Source: Aptenodytes patagonicus
Taxonomy: Eukaryota; Chordata; Aves; Sphenisciformes; Spheniscidae
NCBI RefSeq assembly: GCF_965638725.1
Contig: NC_134974.1
Coordinates: 62,001 to 126,000 of the forward strand
Reading direction: 5' to 3'
DNA length: 64,000 bases
Position numbers and translations under genes: made by a program. Positions within the stretch are counted from its first letter, which is position 1. Each line of letters begins with the position of its first letter. This document shows, piece after piece, positions 21,097 to 34,257 of this stretch. The notes beneath the pieces were generated by a model. The model saw only the letters and a list, made by a program, of their open reading frames with translations, made no database searches and was not told the origin of the DNA.

Positions 21097-23082
21097 CTCA
21101 TGAAAACAATATCGAACGAGTCACCTGGATGCAGAGCGATAGCTTAACAATTCCAAAGGTCTTGTTTCCATTCAGGATTACCCTCTAGAGTCCAACTACA
21201 GCCTGCCGTTAAAAGCAACATCTAAGTCAAACACTAGGCCCTTCACATACAAACCTTAACACCTTTGAAATTCAATCTGCTCAACTAGCACTCTAGCTGC
21301 CTCTCTCAGACAGCTCCGATCATCCCCTTGGCGCCCAAAAAAACGCTACAGAAATTACTGTCCTTGCCTGCTGCCGACGCCTACTTGCTCTGAGATGGGC
21401 TGTATGGCCTTTGCCAAAACAGTCTAGGCGTATTAAATTAACCATACGCTCTTACTGCTATTCTTCCCCTGACTCTACCATTGCTACACACCCAGGCAGA
21501 GCAGCTGCAACCCAAACACACAAGCACAGACCAACACTGCACACAAACACTACAAACAACACGACCCAGAGACCTAAGAAAACTCTTGGCAAGAAGAATG
21601 ACTCCCAGCCTGGAGATGCTGTCAGGCAAGAAGATCGATGGGGCCACGAGGAAGAATCTATGTCAGCCCCAAAAAAGCCAAATGCCGTTGCCCGTGATAA
21701 ACAGATATGTCCGCAACTGGGACGATGGATGTGTGAGAAGCCAGGCCTAAGAAAGTTAAGACACAGGGAAGAAATCCCAGAAAAGGGCTCCGGGAAAACA
21801 GACTGCTCCTGAGCAGCGATGCTGATGCTGCCTTAATCACCACTGCAAAAAGATGACCATCCATAAACTTCTGATATGCAAGACAGGCATGACAGAACCA
21901 TGTGTTTGACTTATAACGCAAGAAAGGAAGTACTTGGTTACCATTACGCTGATTAGTCGAGACTTGTGAGACCCTCAGTATTGCTACCGATGTGCCCGCT
22001 GGGCACAGAGAACAATGGAGACATCAAGACCTGATTAAGGTATGGGACACGAGACAGGCTACAAAAACTACACAGTAACACAGACACAGGCTGGAACTGC
22101 CCTGCCCGGCAGACACTTGTGTTTTGCAGAAAGGACCCTGCGCCCTCTCTCTGCCTAAATGTGTCCAATCTCAAACCGCCTTTTCCGCTACACTGATTTT
22201 AAAACCCCTGCCTGTCCCACCTGCACTATCCCCACCCAACCAACCACCCACACAAAGGTAGCATCCACCCCTCAACTTGCCTTTCAGAAGGTTGGGGTCA
22301 AAAAACATCCTTTACAAAGACCACACAGGCAACCTAGGATGCTGCTGCGATCACCCGGATCCTCTTCATCATCTGCAAACATGGAGTGCCATCAGTCAGT
22401 GTCACACCAGTCAATGCTAACCTCTTCCACAATGATGCCCTCCTCAGAAGCGCCTTGGCGTTCTACTCGCTCCCAGTCTAACGCCGGATGCTGTGGCCAG
22501 CATCACCCATGGCACCTAGAAACCAAGAGACACAAAGCGACCGTTGTGCCTGGAAGCGGTCGTCTGCTCACAAACAATTCTACACCTCAAAAATAACCGC
22601 TGCTATGGTTTGGCGTTCATTGCTCACCTTGCCCCGCAAGCTCAGGGGCAGACATCTTGCTTTGCATGTGGTTTTGAGAGTCACTTTACACCTTCAAAAC
22701 AGAGCTTTAACTAGTCACATAGGCACTAATAGTGGTGCCTTCCCTCTGTGATCACATGCCAACCCACCTTCTCACGGCACTCCATTTGCCTCCTCCCTTC
22801 GGTGCATCTGCAGCAACAATAAAACAAAGTCAACTGGATGCTGACAAATACCCTAACAAACAGTGAACCTGACCCATTCTGACTTCTTTCCTCCACTAAC
22901 CTTGTCGATCCGTGCTTTGCCTCCAATCTGCCATGCTGAGTCAGCAACATCAGCGAGTTCAAGAAAAAGACAAACAGTAACACCCGTAGGAAGTATACGC
23001 CCTTCCCTCTTCTTTCCCCTACCCCAGTAGCCACATCCCAGACTCATCCTTTCCCCCAGCAGGCTAACATGGCTCTGCTCAC

Positions 23083-23187
23083 CTCCCATGCTGCACCTCC
23101 AGTGTCAGTGGCTGCATCAGGCGCCCGCTCATATAGTCGGTCTGCCTCCAATGACTCAGGAACTGTAACCTTTGATGCCGGGCCCGT
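23083..23187 (-). CDS. Candidate exon, 35 codons, phase 0
   Basis: Acceptor CTGCATTTTCCCAAG and donor GTGAGC enclose 105 nt, an exact multiple of three, with a single open reading TGPASKVTVPESLEADRLYE and on to GGAAWE. Its 3' edge (CATGGGAG/GTGAGCAGAGC) resembles that of exon 6 in units 1 and 2 (CATGGAGC.G/GTGAGC), so it is probably the first of a partial fourth macro-repeat unit. No recognised domain. Confidence 0.35.
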
Positions 23188-23189
23188 CT

Positions 23190-24080
23190 TGGGAAAATGC
23201 AGAGATGCACACATGTTATATACTGCTTTCCAAATGAGAGAGTCCACCATGCAAAACAGACTAACAAATCCCTGTGACTGACTTACATACTCAGGCAACA
23301 CAGAAAAAGCACAAAAGCACAAAGCCCAAATGATCTACCTCACACCCTGCCACAGCCCACGACGCTATCTGCTTCCTTTATGGATAACTAACTCCTAAAT
23401 GACTCCATGAACTGCAGCATGCAGAACCCCTCGGTAGACAGCATGCTCAAATGAGAGCGCTGACATATATGGGACAGGAGGCTGGGCTGCCAGAAGCTGC
23501 TTGCATACAGAACGCTACTATTAGATAACACTGCACTATAAAGTCTTAATCCAAAACTGCATAGTAGTTACAGGAGACCCAAATGCAGACAGATGCTGAG
23601 TATGACTTGACGGTCACAACACCTAATAGAGATGGCGCCAAAAACCTAACGGAGACCCCTCAGACCCAAATGCTTGATGAGAGACACTTCTTGCCAAAAT
23701 ACGAGCTCGATGAGGAAAAGCCAAAGGTGATGCAGACTGAGCTATTAAAATCTCAGTACAGAAGTATGCATTACTTCAGGTGGTGGGATGGTTCTGCCAG
23801 GTCTGTCTGACCCAAGCACCTGGTTCTAATGCCTGTCCAGTGGTATCCGTGATCTCTCTCACAGCCTCCCATGTAATAGACAGCTCCCCTGTCCAGGACC
23901 ATGTTTTGCATGTCCCAGCCCCTCCCCACCCCCATCGTGAAAATCAAACAGAACAGATAAGGACTCTGCTTCATCACCTTGGCCTCCGAAAGAAGCTTCC
24001 TTCCTCTGCTGATGGTCAACACTGATAACCTCGTGCTGTTCCTTCAATGCGGGCTGGCCGTTGGGTGCCTGTACTACCAA
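23190..24080. other. Interval without a supported gene
   Basis: Between the exon candidate at 23083-23187 and the start of the duplicated block at 24080 there are ORFs of fewer than 85 codons in several frames. A possible donor (GTGAGA, minus strand, near 23855) occurs without a convincing acceptor. I see no repeat homology within the window here. Confidence 0.3.
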
Positions 24081-26290
24081 TGACTGATACTAGAGCAAAC
24101 CTCATTGCACACTTAAGGAAAAAGGCAAAACTGGAATAACAGAAAAAAGCTTGTGTGCCTGGGACTGTGATAAAAGAAAGACCCCTGGCTGGAGATTGTT
24201 ACAAGCACAAATAATACACATCCTCTTCTCCAAGAAATTCCAGGGAAGACAGTGACAAACCTGTGCTGGAAATAAGTGCCTAGTCAATGTCTCTAGGTAA
24301 CAATGACTCTGACATCTGGATGGATGGTGAAGGGATGGATGCAAAAACTAACTTGGGAATGAAGTAAGTAAAAGGCACAGAGAAGCAGAGACCTCAGTTA
24401 TGGAGGATATATTTTAATGTACCTAATGCTTTCCAAGATGAGACTTGTCTGATGTTCAGCCCTGCATACTGTGACACGGAGGCCTGGATGGTTTACGCTG
24501 TGTCTCTGGTGACTTTGTTGTACCTCCCCTCACCTGCAGAGACACTAAAACAGAACAGACCTCATTGACACCCAAAAGCAACTGCAAAACCAATCTGAGA
24601 AAGGCTGACAAACTCTCCTCCCTTTCCCAACCATCCCCCAGTCCCAAAACTTTTGAAACGCCTTCTCTTCTCCTGAACTGTCAGGGAAGGAACCCCACTC
24701 CTTCCTGACAGCTCCTTCCCTGTATTTGCAGCCCCTGAACCCCCTGCATCGGCTGCTCATCGGGAGCTGCTCTTCTGAACGGTGCCCTAGTTCTGTGGGC
24801 ACCTCCTATCTTAAGTCTTCCCACAGACTCAGGGCTCTGCTACAGGCCCACAAGATAAGTGAAATCTTGATGCTTATAATCTATGAGGAACCTGCTGCAA
24901 GCTGCAAAGGTTCTAGGGACAACATGGTACTCTGTGCGTGATCAGAAAAGGCAATGAGCCATCCCATACCCTGAAAAACACTATGCCTTACATCCCTGCT
25001 GCTTTCTTGAGTAATGCTAAAACTCCAGGTACAGATGCATACAAGATGCTCACCCTAACCCCTGCTAGATAATCCCACCATCAGTCCTATTAAGAGAAAT
25101 TATATCAGAAACTCACACAGTATACAGCAAAATTAGTAAAAAGACAAGGTTCCATCTTCAATAAAGTCAGGAATTTCAGGAAAAGGCAATGCATGTAGAA
25201 TAGAAAAAAAAAATGCATATTATGAAACCATCTTGCTACCCCTGAACACTCAATACAAAATTACTGACCTGAAAAAAAACCCACCAAACTGCATATGAAT
25301 GTACTTTCCACTATATAAGCTGCCTAACTTTAGCTGGAGCTCTTACCTCAGACACCTCTGCTTCTCTAAATGTCAAAACATATCTGCGCAATTACCTTAA
25401 CCAGCTCAAAAGCTGCAATTGACTGAAGGAACAGCAGAGCACTGTCACCAGAGAAGCCCAGGAGCAGGACAAGCTCCCTGACCAGAGGCTGTGGCTCATA
25501 TACCCCGGGACCCACCCACCACCCTTACCACAATCCCCTGGGAAAGGGGAGGGACAAACCACCTGAAGGCATAAAGGTGGATGGAGGAGCAGCAGCGAGT
25601 TCTCTCATCTGCCTTAAGTTTACAGCGTGCAAAGCGCTGAACGGAGAAAGCCACCCTTACTGGAAATGACAATACCTGCTCTCTTACTTCAACTACATCT
25701 ATTGCATCAGCAATGCGACTGGGTAGGGAATTTAATTTTTCTGGGGCATAGATAGAAAAAGATAGATGCCATACTAAGCTATGTGGGAAAGTAGCTCATT
25801 AAATGCAATAGCAATATTAATATCAAAAATTACATGCTTTAGTTTCCTATAAAAAAACCAAAATGCTATGGGGTTACACTTCATTTCTAGCAAGACCATG
25901 CATGCTACGTAACTTCTACCAGAACTACCTTCTGAATAGGACTGAATGACAAAGCAAAGTTAGATCCCATAAGAATCCCATAAGAATATATCCCAAAAAT
26001 ATCTCTGGTTGCAAAGTAAATTACTGTAAATGACTGACAATTCAGAGTCACCTCGACGGCCTCTCCGACTGACTCCCTTAACAGAACTAGATGAGTCCCA
26101 AAGGACAGAAAACACAAAAACCCCATGCAAATACAAGAAATATATCAGAAGCTGTATGAAGCAGTCTAAGTAGCTAGAACAAAAGTGAATTGCAAAACAC
26201 AACAAACAACATCCTGGGAGCTGCATCAATAAAAATAGATGAAGGCTATTGCCTTCTCTGAAAAACTCAAGACAAGATTTGAGCCGACGA
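24080..26290. repeat. Segmental duplication, copy a (partner at 51610-53920)
   Basis: Homology starts at 'atgactgatacta.agca' and runs through matching landmarks: 'gagaaattccagggaagac' (24230 and 51760), 'tatattttaatgta' (24407 and 51949), 'cttctcttctcctgaactgtcag' (24663 and 52448), 'agggacaacatggtact' (24910 and 52693), 'acaagatgctcaccctaacc' (25044 and 52827), and 'tttctagcaagacca' (25885 and 53632). Same orientation, 27.5 kb apart, visibly diverged (order of 15-20%). Confidence 0.85.
24534..24581 (-). CDS. Candidate 48-nt exon, phase 0, in the duplicated block
   Basis: Acceptor TGGTTTTGCAG and donor GTGAGG enclose 48 nt read LLLGVNEVCSVLVSLQ. The copy b counterpart (52321-52368) keeps the acceptor and an open frame (SDSAVDEVCSVRVALQ), but the donor GT has become CC. 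The size and phase class equal those of the 20-21 kb exons on the same strand, hinting at one gene. It is tentative. Confidence 0.33.
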
Positions 26291-29290
26291 TAGACATCTT
26301 TGGGTACCAGATACCAGATAGAAACATACTATAAGACAGAAAACAGACTGCTGTGGAGCACAAAGGCGGCTTTGGAAAAGGTTCTGACAGAACAAGAGGC
26401 ATCGTCACAGGGATTAGAGAGGTCCCAAAGGGGCCAGAGAGACCAAAGAAGTCTCGGGGATGCAATGAGCTCAAAAGGGAATGGAACAAAGCACAGATGT
26501 CCTCAGGGGACCAAATGGAGGTGCACCAAACGGGTGAGAGGACAGAAAGTCTGACCGGGGTAACAGATGTGGACTCAGGAAGGGGTCTGAGGGGAAAAGA
26601 GGGGTGCAAAGTGCCCTCCTGAGCTAGAACGGGTCTCTGGGGCGTAAGGGATGTCTCATGAGACCTCAGCAACAGGGAGCGGAGGAGTCCTGAGGGAGCC
26701 TGAGAGACCAAAGAAGCCTCAAAGATAACAATGAGGAATTCTGCAGGGATTTCAACAAAGTACCGATGTCATCAGGGGGCTGGGAGGTGAATGAAGGCAT
26801 CCTAAATGGCAAAGAGTAAGATAAGAGTGCTCTGAAGCACACACAAAAAAAAAAATTGAAAGGGAGCTACAAGAGTGCTGTGGAGTACAAAAAAGGACTC
26901 AGATGACATTGTTATAGAGAGCAGAGGAATTGGGAGGGGCAGGGTAAGAAAAGAAGGCTTGCAGACACAGCAAGGGCCTTGGAGTCTCGGGTGGGCATCT
27001 AAGCAAACTATGGATGACTGAGTGAGAGAGGAACCAAATGGAGACACCCCCAATGGCAGAGAGGAAGATAAAGGAGTGCTGCATAGCAAAGACAGACGGC
27101 AGGCTCTGACAAAACAAGAAAGATGGAAAGGGAGATAAAGCGCTACAAGGTGCTGTGGAGAACGAGGAGGGTCTCAGGAGGCATCGTGACTGTGAGGAGA
27201 GGGGTGTTGAGGGGGGCTGACAGGCAAAAGAAGGCTTGGGGACGACACAGAGGAACTCAGGTGGTCATCTGAGCAGAGTACAGATGGTCTCGGGTGGCCA
27301 GGTACTGAACACAGGAATCCTAGATAGTGTAGAGGAACAAATGAATGCTCTATGGCTCAAAGTGCTACAAGATGGATGTGGAGCACAAGGAAGATCTCGG
27401 GAGGCCTTGGAGACCTGGGAGGCCTTTCTCCTCCTGACCTGAGGAGAAAAAGGTGTCCTGAGGGAGCCAGAGAGACAGAAAAAGGATTGGGGACACAACG
27501 ATGAAATCCAGAGGGGATCTGAAGTGAGAAAACATTTCATCAGAGGGCCAGGGAACAAATAAAGGCACGGCTAGAGGGAAGAGAGGACCGAATAACCGGG
27601 CTGGGTCACAGACATGGACTCAAGAAGTCTTCTGAGGGAACGAGAGGGCTGCAGGGTCCGCTACAAAGCTAAAAGTGTACTAAGGGCAACGTCAAAGGCA
27701 TCGATAGGCATCGTGACACCATTAGAGGAGTCCTGAATGGGCCAGAGAGACCAAAGAAGGCTCAGGGACACAAGGAGGAAGTCTGGAGGGGATCTGAACA
27801 GAGTACAGATGTCCTTGGGAGGCCGGGGACCGAATGGAGGCACCCTAGATGGCAGGCAGGATGATAAGAGTGCTCTGAGGCACAAACCCAGGGACAGGGT
27901 TTGGAGGTAATGAGAGAGGATCAAAGTCCGCTACAGGGCTGTGGGACACAAAGAAGGTCTCAGGAGACACGGTGACTGGGAGCAGAGGGGTCACGAAAGG
28001 TTTGGAGGGGTAAGAGAGATTGAAAGGGAAGTCAAGTGCTACCAAAATGCTGTGGAACACAGGGAAGGTCTCAGGAGGCATCCTAGATGGCATAGAGAAG
28101 AAAAAGCACGTTCTTTTTTGGGAACAGAGATCTTAGGAGAGTTGCGATTGCAACAAAACAAGTCCAAAGGGGGCTTACGGAGCTAAAAGTGTGCTGAGGG
28201 GAACATCCAAGACCTCAGGAGGCATCGTGACAGTAGCAGACAGGTTCTGAGAAGAACAGACAAAAGAAGGCTCGAGGACATGATGAAGTCCAGAAGGGAT
28301 TTGAACAGACTACAGATGTCCTCGGGGGACCGGGGACTGAAGGTATCCTAGCTAGCATAGAGGACAACATGAGTGTTCTGGAGATGAAAGATGGCATGAG
28401 GAAAGGTTCTCAGGGAGCAAGAATGGTGCGAAGTGCGCTACAGAGCCAAAAGAGGGCTGTGGGGCAGGAGAATGGTCTCGGGAGGCATGATGATGGGAGA
28501 AGGGTGCTGAGAGTGAGAGACAGAAGGTGGCTCTGGGATGCAATGCAAAACAAGAAGGTGTCCCCCCAACAATGTACAGACGTCCTCAGGGGATGAGTGA
28601 CTGAATGGAGACATCCTACATGGCAGCGAATAAGGTGAGAGAGCTCTGGGGCACAGAGAAAGCCCGAGGAAGGGTCTGAATAAGAGAGACACAAAGAGGG
28701 CTACAGAGCTCAAAGGGTGCCGTGGGGCACGAGGACAATCTTGGAAGGTGTCGTGACAGGAACGAGAGGGCTCTGGGGGGCGAGGGGAACGTGGACACAG
28801 AGACAAACAACGGTTTGCTGACACACTGAGGTACTCGGGAGGGGATTTGAACAGAGTACAGATGTCCTCAGGAGACTGGACGAGGCATCCGACATGGCGG
28901 AGGGAAGGTAAGAGGGCTCTGGGGCAAAATGAAAGCCTGAGGAAGAGTTGTCTCAATAAGAAAGATACAAATCCTGCTGCAGAACTAAAGGACGGCCACA
29001 GAACACAAGGACGCTCGCAGGAAGCATCGTGACAGAAACAGAGGGGTGCTGAGGTAGCCGGAGAGATAGAAGGCGGCTCGAGGGCACAAAGGTGCTCGGG
29101 AGGGGATTTGAACCAAATACAGATGTCGCGAGGGAGACGCTGACGTGTTTGGAGGCGAGCGAGATGGAGGAGAGGACAAAAAGACCGCTCTGAGGAAGAG
29201 GCGTGACCTGAGGAGGTGTTCTGACAAACCGAGAGGGGTACAAATTACGCTCCAGAAATAAAAGCATGCCGAGGAGACCTTCTAAAGCCT
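26290..29290. repeat. Tandem array of about 265-bp units, about eleven copies
   Basis: The landmark 'agaccaaagaag..tcggggac' recurs at about 26447, 26711, 26955, 27233, 27480, 27755, 28263, 28517 and 29068. It is accompanied by 'acagatgtcctcagggg', 'tctcaggaggcatcgtgac' and 'gctacagagct' in constant order. The plus strand is purine-rich. Three more units lie in copy b (53920-54645). ORFs inside are on both strands and follow the period; no gene is supported. Confidence 0.85.
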
Positions 29291-32200
29291 TGGGATGAAC
29301 TGAGAGGAAAAAAAGACACAAAGAATATTTTAAAAGTGACACAACATGTGACAAACAAGAAAGAATTAAAAAATAGGGATAGACAGCTTGATAAAAGTAG
29401 ACATAGAAAGAAGATTTAAAAAGCAAAAGGGTACAAGGCAGAGGAGAAAAAAAAATTAAAAATACGGACAGAAAACTAGATAAAAGTAGACATAGACAGA
29501 AAATTGGAAAACAAAGGCATTAAAGGAGGAAAAAATTAAAATATAGGGACAGCAAACTAAATAAATGGAGACATAGAAAGAAAACTGAAAAATTGAGAGA
29601 GTACCCAACAGACAAGACAGAATTAAAAAATAGGGACAGGAACTAGATAAAAGTGGATGTATAAAAAAAAAATTTTAAAAAATTACAAGATTAAGGAAAT
29701 AAAGGAAAAAATTAGAAAAGAACGTCAAACTAAATAAACAGACATAGAAACAAAATTTTAAAAGTGACAGGGTATGGCACAGACTAGAATGAAATAAAGA
29801 CAGTGAACTGGATAAAAGTATATACAGAAAAAAATTAAAAGCAACGTGACACAGGAAAGACAGGAAATAATAAAGAAATAGGGTTAGATATCTGGATAAA
29901 ACTACACAGAAAGAAAATTTTTAAAGTGACAATGTAGATGACAGATAGGAAAAAAGTAAATAACAGACAGAAAAATACATAAAAGTGAACATAGAAATGA
30001 AAATTCAGAAGCGAAGACATTAAGAGAGGAAAACATTTAAAAATAGCAAAAAACCCTAAATAGACGGAGACATAGAAAGATAATTTTAAAAGCAACTGGG
30101 TACAGGACAGACTAGAATGAATTAAAAAATAAAGATGGTGAACTGGATAAAAATAGACAAGGAAATAAAATTTTAAAAGTGATGGGGTACAGGACAGACA
30201 GGAAACAATTAAAAAACAGGGAGAGACATCTTGATAAAAATAGACATGGAACGAAAATTTTAAAAGTGACAGGATACAGGAAAAAGGAAAAAAAATTAAA
30301 ATGGAGACAGAAAATGAGATAAAAGTACACCTAGAAACAAAATTTCAAAACGAAAAGAATTATGAGAGTAAAAAGTTGAAAAATAGGGACAGTTAAACAG
30401 ATAAAAGTAGACAGAAAAAAAATTTTAAAAGCAATGCGGTTCATGACAGGAAAGAATTAAGAAATAGAAACAGGAACTGGGTAAAAGTAGACATAGAAAG
30501 AACATTTTAAAAGTGACAGGATTAAGGAAATAAAAGAAAAAATTGAAAAATAGGGACAGCGAACTAAAACGGAGACATATAAAGTAAATTTAAAAACCAG
30601 AGTACATGACAGACAAGAAAGAATTAAAAAATTGAGAGCTTGATAGAAGTAGACATAGAAAGAAAATTTAAGAAGCGATGGCACTAAGGAAAGACAAGAA
30701 ACAATTTAAAAATACAGTGAATGGGATAAAAATAGACAAAGAAAGGGCATTTTTTAAAAGGATTAAGAAAATAAAGGAAAAAAATGAAAAATAAAGACAA
30801 CGAACTAAAACACAGACATAGAAAGAAAATTTAAAAAGCAAAGGTGTAAAGGACAGACAAAAAAATTAAAATACAGACAGTGAACTGGATCGGAGACAGA
30901 AAATATTAAAAGCAACAGGTATTAGGGAAATAAAGGAAGAAAATTTAAATAAAGGCAGTGAACTAAATAACTGTGTTAAATAATAACACAGAAAGTAAAT
31001 TTTAAAAGTGATGGGGATTAAGAGAGGAAAAAATTAAAAAATAGGAACAGCAAACTAAATAAACGGAGACATAGCAAGTACACTTTAAAAGGGACAGAGT
31101 ACATGACAGACAGGAAAGAAATAAAATATAGGGATAGGGAGCTTGATAAAAATAGACATAGAAACAAAATTGGAAAATCCAAGGGATTAAGAGAGGGAAG
31201 AATTAAAAAATAGGGACGTCGAACGAAGTAAACAAAGACACATCTGTGAATTTAAAAAGTGAGGGCACTAAGGAAATGCAAGAAATAATAAAAAATAAAG
31301 GTAGTGAACTGGATAAAAGCAGACATAGAAAGAAAATTAAAAGCGATGTGTTAGACAGACAGGAAAGAATGAAAAAAATAAGGATAGGCCTGTTGATGAA
31401 AGTGGTCACAGAAAGAAAATTTTAAAAGCAATGAGGTACAGGACAGACAGGAAAAAAGTTAAAATAGGGACACCAAAGTAGATAAAAGTAGAGATAGAAA
31501 CAAAATTTTAAAAGCCAAGGGATTAAGAGATGAAAACATTAAAACTAGAAAACTAGAATGGAGATGTAGAAAGAAAATTTTTAAAAGGGCGGCACTAAGG
31601 AAGGACAAGAAATAATTCAAAACTAAAGACATCAAATGGGATAAAAGTAAACATAGAACATTTTAAAAGTGACAAGGACTAGAAGAAGTAAAGAAAAAAA
31701 TTAAAGAATAGGGACAACAAACTAAATAAATGGAGACATACAAAGTAAATTTTTTAAGTGATGGGGTACATGACAGGCAGGGAACAAATAAAAAATAGGG
31801 ATAGGGAGCTTGACAAAAGTAGGTGTAGAAGGAAAATATAAAAAGGATGAGGTAGAGGACAGACAGGAAAGAACTAAAAATAGAGACAGCAAACTAGATA
31901 AAAGTAGACAACAAAGAAGCAACATTTTAAAAGCCAAGGGATTAAGAGAGGAATCAATTAAACAATATTGGTAGCAAATGAAAATGCAGACATAGAACAA
32001 AAATTTTAAAAGTGAGAACACTAAGAAGATACAAGAAAAAATGAAGAAATAAAACCAGTGAACAGGATAAAGGTAGAAAGAAAGATTAAGGAAATAAGCA
32101 AAAAATTAGAAAATAGCAACAGCAAACTAAAACGGAGACACAGAAGGAAAATCTAAAAAGTGATGGCACAAAGGAAAGAAGAGAAATAATTAAAAGAAAA

Positions 32201-32950
32201 GAGAGCGAATTAAAGACAGCCAACGGGGTAAAGGTAGAAAATATAAAAAAGCAACAGGGATTACGGAAATAAATGGAAAAAATTAAAAATAGGGACAGTG
32301 AACTAAAACAGAGATGTAGAAATAAAATTCAAAAAGAGAGGGCGCTAAGGAAACACAAGAAATAATTAAAAAATAAAGACAGCAAATGGAATAAAAGTAG
32401 ACAGAAAATTTTAAAAGTAACTGGGATTAAGGAAATAAGAAAAAATTAAAAAGTAGCAACGGGAAACTAAAATGGAGATGTAGAAAGAAAATTTAAAAAG
32501 CAAAGGGATTAAGAACAGAGAGAAAAAGACAATAAAAAAAGGGTCAGCAAGCTAAATAAACGAAGACATTGAAACAAAATTTAAAAAGTGATGAAGTAGA
32601 GGACAGGCAGGAGGAAATAAAAAACACAGACAGGGAACTGGATAAAGGGAGATACAGGGAGAAAATTTAGAAAGCAACGGGGTACTGGCCACAGGGGTAA
32701 GAAGTGAAATACCAGGAGAGGGAGCCGGATAGACAGCCACAGGGAAAGGACATTGGAAGAGTGATGGGGTGCAGAGCAGAGGGAGTCACTGAAAGCAGAG
32801 ACAGGCGGCTGGGTAGAGGGAGACCTGGAGATGCAGTTTTCACAATCAGTGGGGAAGAAGGCAGCGCAGGAAGAATGAAATGATAGCGGGTGGGGAGCCG
32901 GAAAGGGAGAGGCATAGAAAGGAAACATAGAAGGCGGCAGTGTACAGGGC
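29290..32950. repeat. Purine-rich minisatellite array A, period about 87 bp
   Basis: Units of the type 'gggacag.gaact.gataaaagtagacatagaaagaaaattttaaaag' repeat. For example the AATTTTAAAA core falls near 30082, 30169 and 30256. About 40 units, strongly A- and G-biased on the plus strand with very little C or T outside the TTTT core. It grades into GC-richer units after about 32650. No gene. Confidence 0.88.
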
Positions 32951-33109
32951 AGTGCTAGCAGAAGAGCAAAAAGTTTTGGGGAGCCAGACAGCCCGAAAGG
33001 GAGACGGAGGCAGGGACAGGCAAGGAGGCAGGCAGAGACCTAGAGAAGCACGGCAGGAATGGGCCGGGACGCATGCGAGGGGATGTGTGAGTCACCACAG
33101 TTCCTGGCA

Positions 33110-33475
33110 TGTCCTGGATTCGGCTGGGATAGAGTTAATTTCCTTCCCAGTAGCTGGTACAGTGCTGTGTTTTGGTTGTAGGATGAGAACAATGTTGATA
33201 ACACACCGATATTTTAGTTGTTGCTGAGCAGTGCTTACACTAGTCAAGGACTTTTCAGCTTCCCATGCTCTACCGACTGAGAAGGCTGGAGGTGCACACG
33301 AAGCTGGGAGGGGGCACAGCCAGGACAGCTGACCCAAACTGGCCAAAGGGATATTCCGTACCATGGGACGTCATGCTCAGTATATAAACTGGGGGGAGTT
33401 AGCTGGCGGGGGGGGTGACCACTGCTCGGGGAGTGGCTGGGCATCAGTCGGTGGGTGGTGAGCAATTGCATTCTG
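33110..33475 (+). mobile_element. Truncated LTR (copy C)
   Basis: Begins TGTCCTGGATTCGGCTGGG and follows the family through GACGTCATGCTCAGTATATAAA to AGCAATTGCATTCTGC. There it stops and the G-rich minisatellite begins; about 190 bp of the 3' part are missing. It shares diagnostic positions with LTR D (35137-35694, opposite orientation), such as GATATTCCGTACC and GCATTCTGC, more than with other copies. Confidence 0.85.
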
Positions 33476-33480
33476 CAATC

Positions 33481-34225
33481 TTGCACTCAAATAGGACCGT
33501 GGCAGCACACATGCACCCAAATAGGCCCGGAGCAGGGGCACACGCACCCAAACAGGCCTGGGGTGGGGTGCGCGCACAGAAGGCGGCCTGGAGGGGGAGT
33601 GCACCCAGTCAAACAGGTCCAGAGGAGAGGCACGCACATACAAACAGGCACCAGGAGGGGCGCACACCCAAACAGGCACCAGGGGACGGGTGTACTCCCA
33701 AATAGGACAGGTGGGTGCGCACGCTACAAAACAGACTGGGGGTGGGGCACGCACACCCAAACAGACCTGGAGAAGGGGGGCATGCACCCAAACAGGCCCA
33801 GGGTTGGGGGGGCACATGCTCTCAAACAGGCCAGTGGGGGGGGGCGTGCACACACAAAGAGGCCTGGGATGTGGGTGCGCGCACACAGACCCGGAGGGGG
33901 GGCACACGCGCCCAAACAGGCCTGGCAGGGGAGCGCGCACTCCCAAATAAGATGGGTGAGGGGAAGTGTGCATGGAAACAGGCCCGGGAGGGGGGCAAGC
34001 ACACCCAAATAGGCCAAGAGGGGGGCGTACACACCCAAACAGGCCCAGTGGGGAGGCGCGCACACGCAAATAGTCCTGGACAGTGGCGCGCACAGTAAAA
34101 CAGGCCCCAGGGGAGGGTCGTGCACCCAAACAGACCCAGGGGTGGGGTATGGGCACGTAAACAGACAGAGAGGGACAAGCACATCGAAACAGGCCCAGGA
34201 GCGGGGGTGCACGCACCCAAACAGG

Positions 34226-34257
<32 letters not shown>

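Larger units (their letters stand above)
2430..22860. repeat. Macro-repeat array, three units of about 2.2 kb, interrupted by insertions
   Basis: Shared landmarks occur in the same order three times. The block 'gggcagggcagctcc' occurs at about 2793, 19300 and 21492. 'tttacctgcccaaaggggac' occurs at about 15825 and 19950, with a diverged form at about 22145. 'cctcttcatcatctg' occurs at about 16010, 20165 and 22360. 'ctcaccttgtcc' or a close variant occurs at about 16707, 20901 and 22627. 'cccaccttctta' occurs at about 16848, 21042 and 22766. Unit 1 is split by the provirus at 2805-15167 and by a CR1 at 16858-18870; without them it is about 2.15 kb. Unit 2 (about 18960-21140) is complete. Unit 3 (about 21140-22860) lacks roughly 450 bp. 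Divergence between units is substantial (my impression 15-25%), so the array is not recent. Confidence 0.75.

Noticed and set aside
26290-29290. Array considered as a possible CRISPR-like or satellite-encoded gene
   Set aside because: The unit is about 265 bp with no short-repeat/spacer structure. Eukaryotic minisatellite context.
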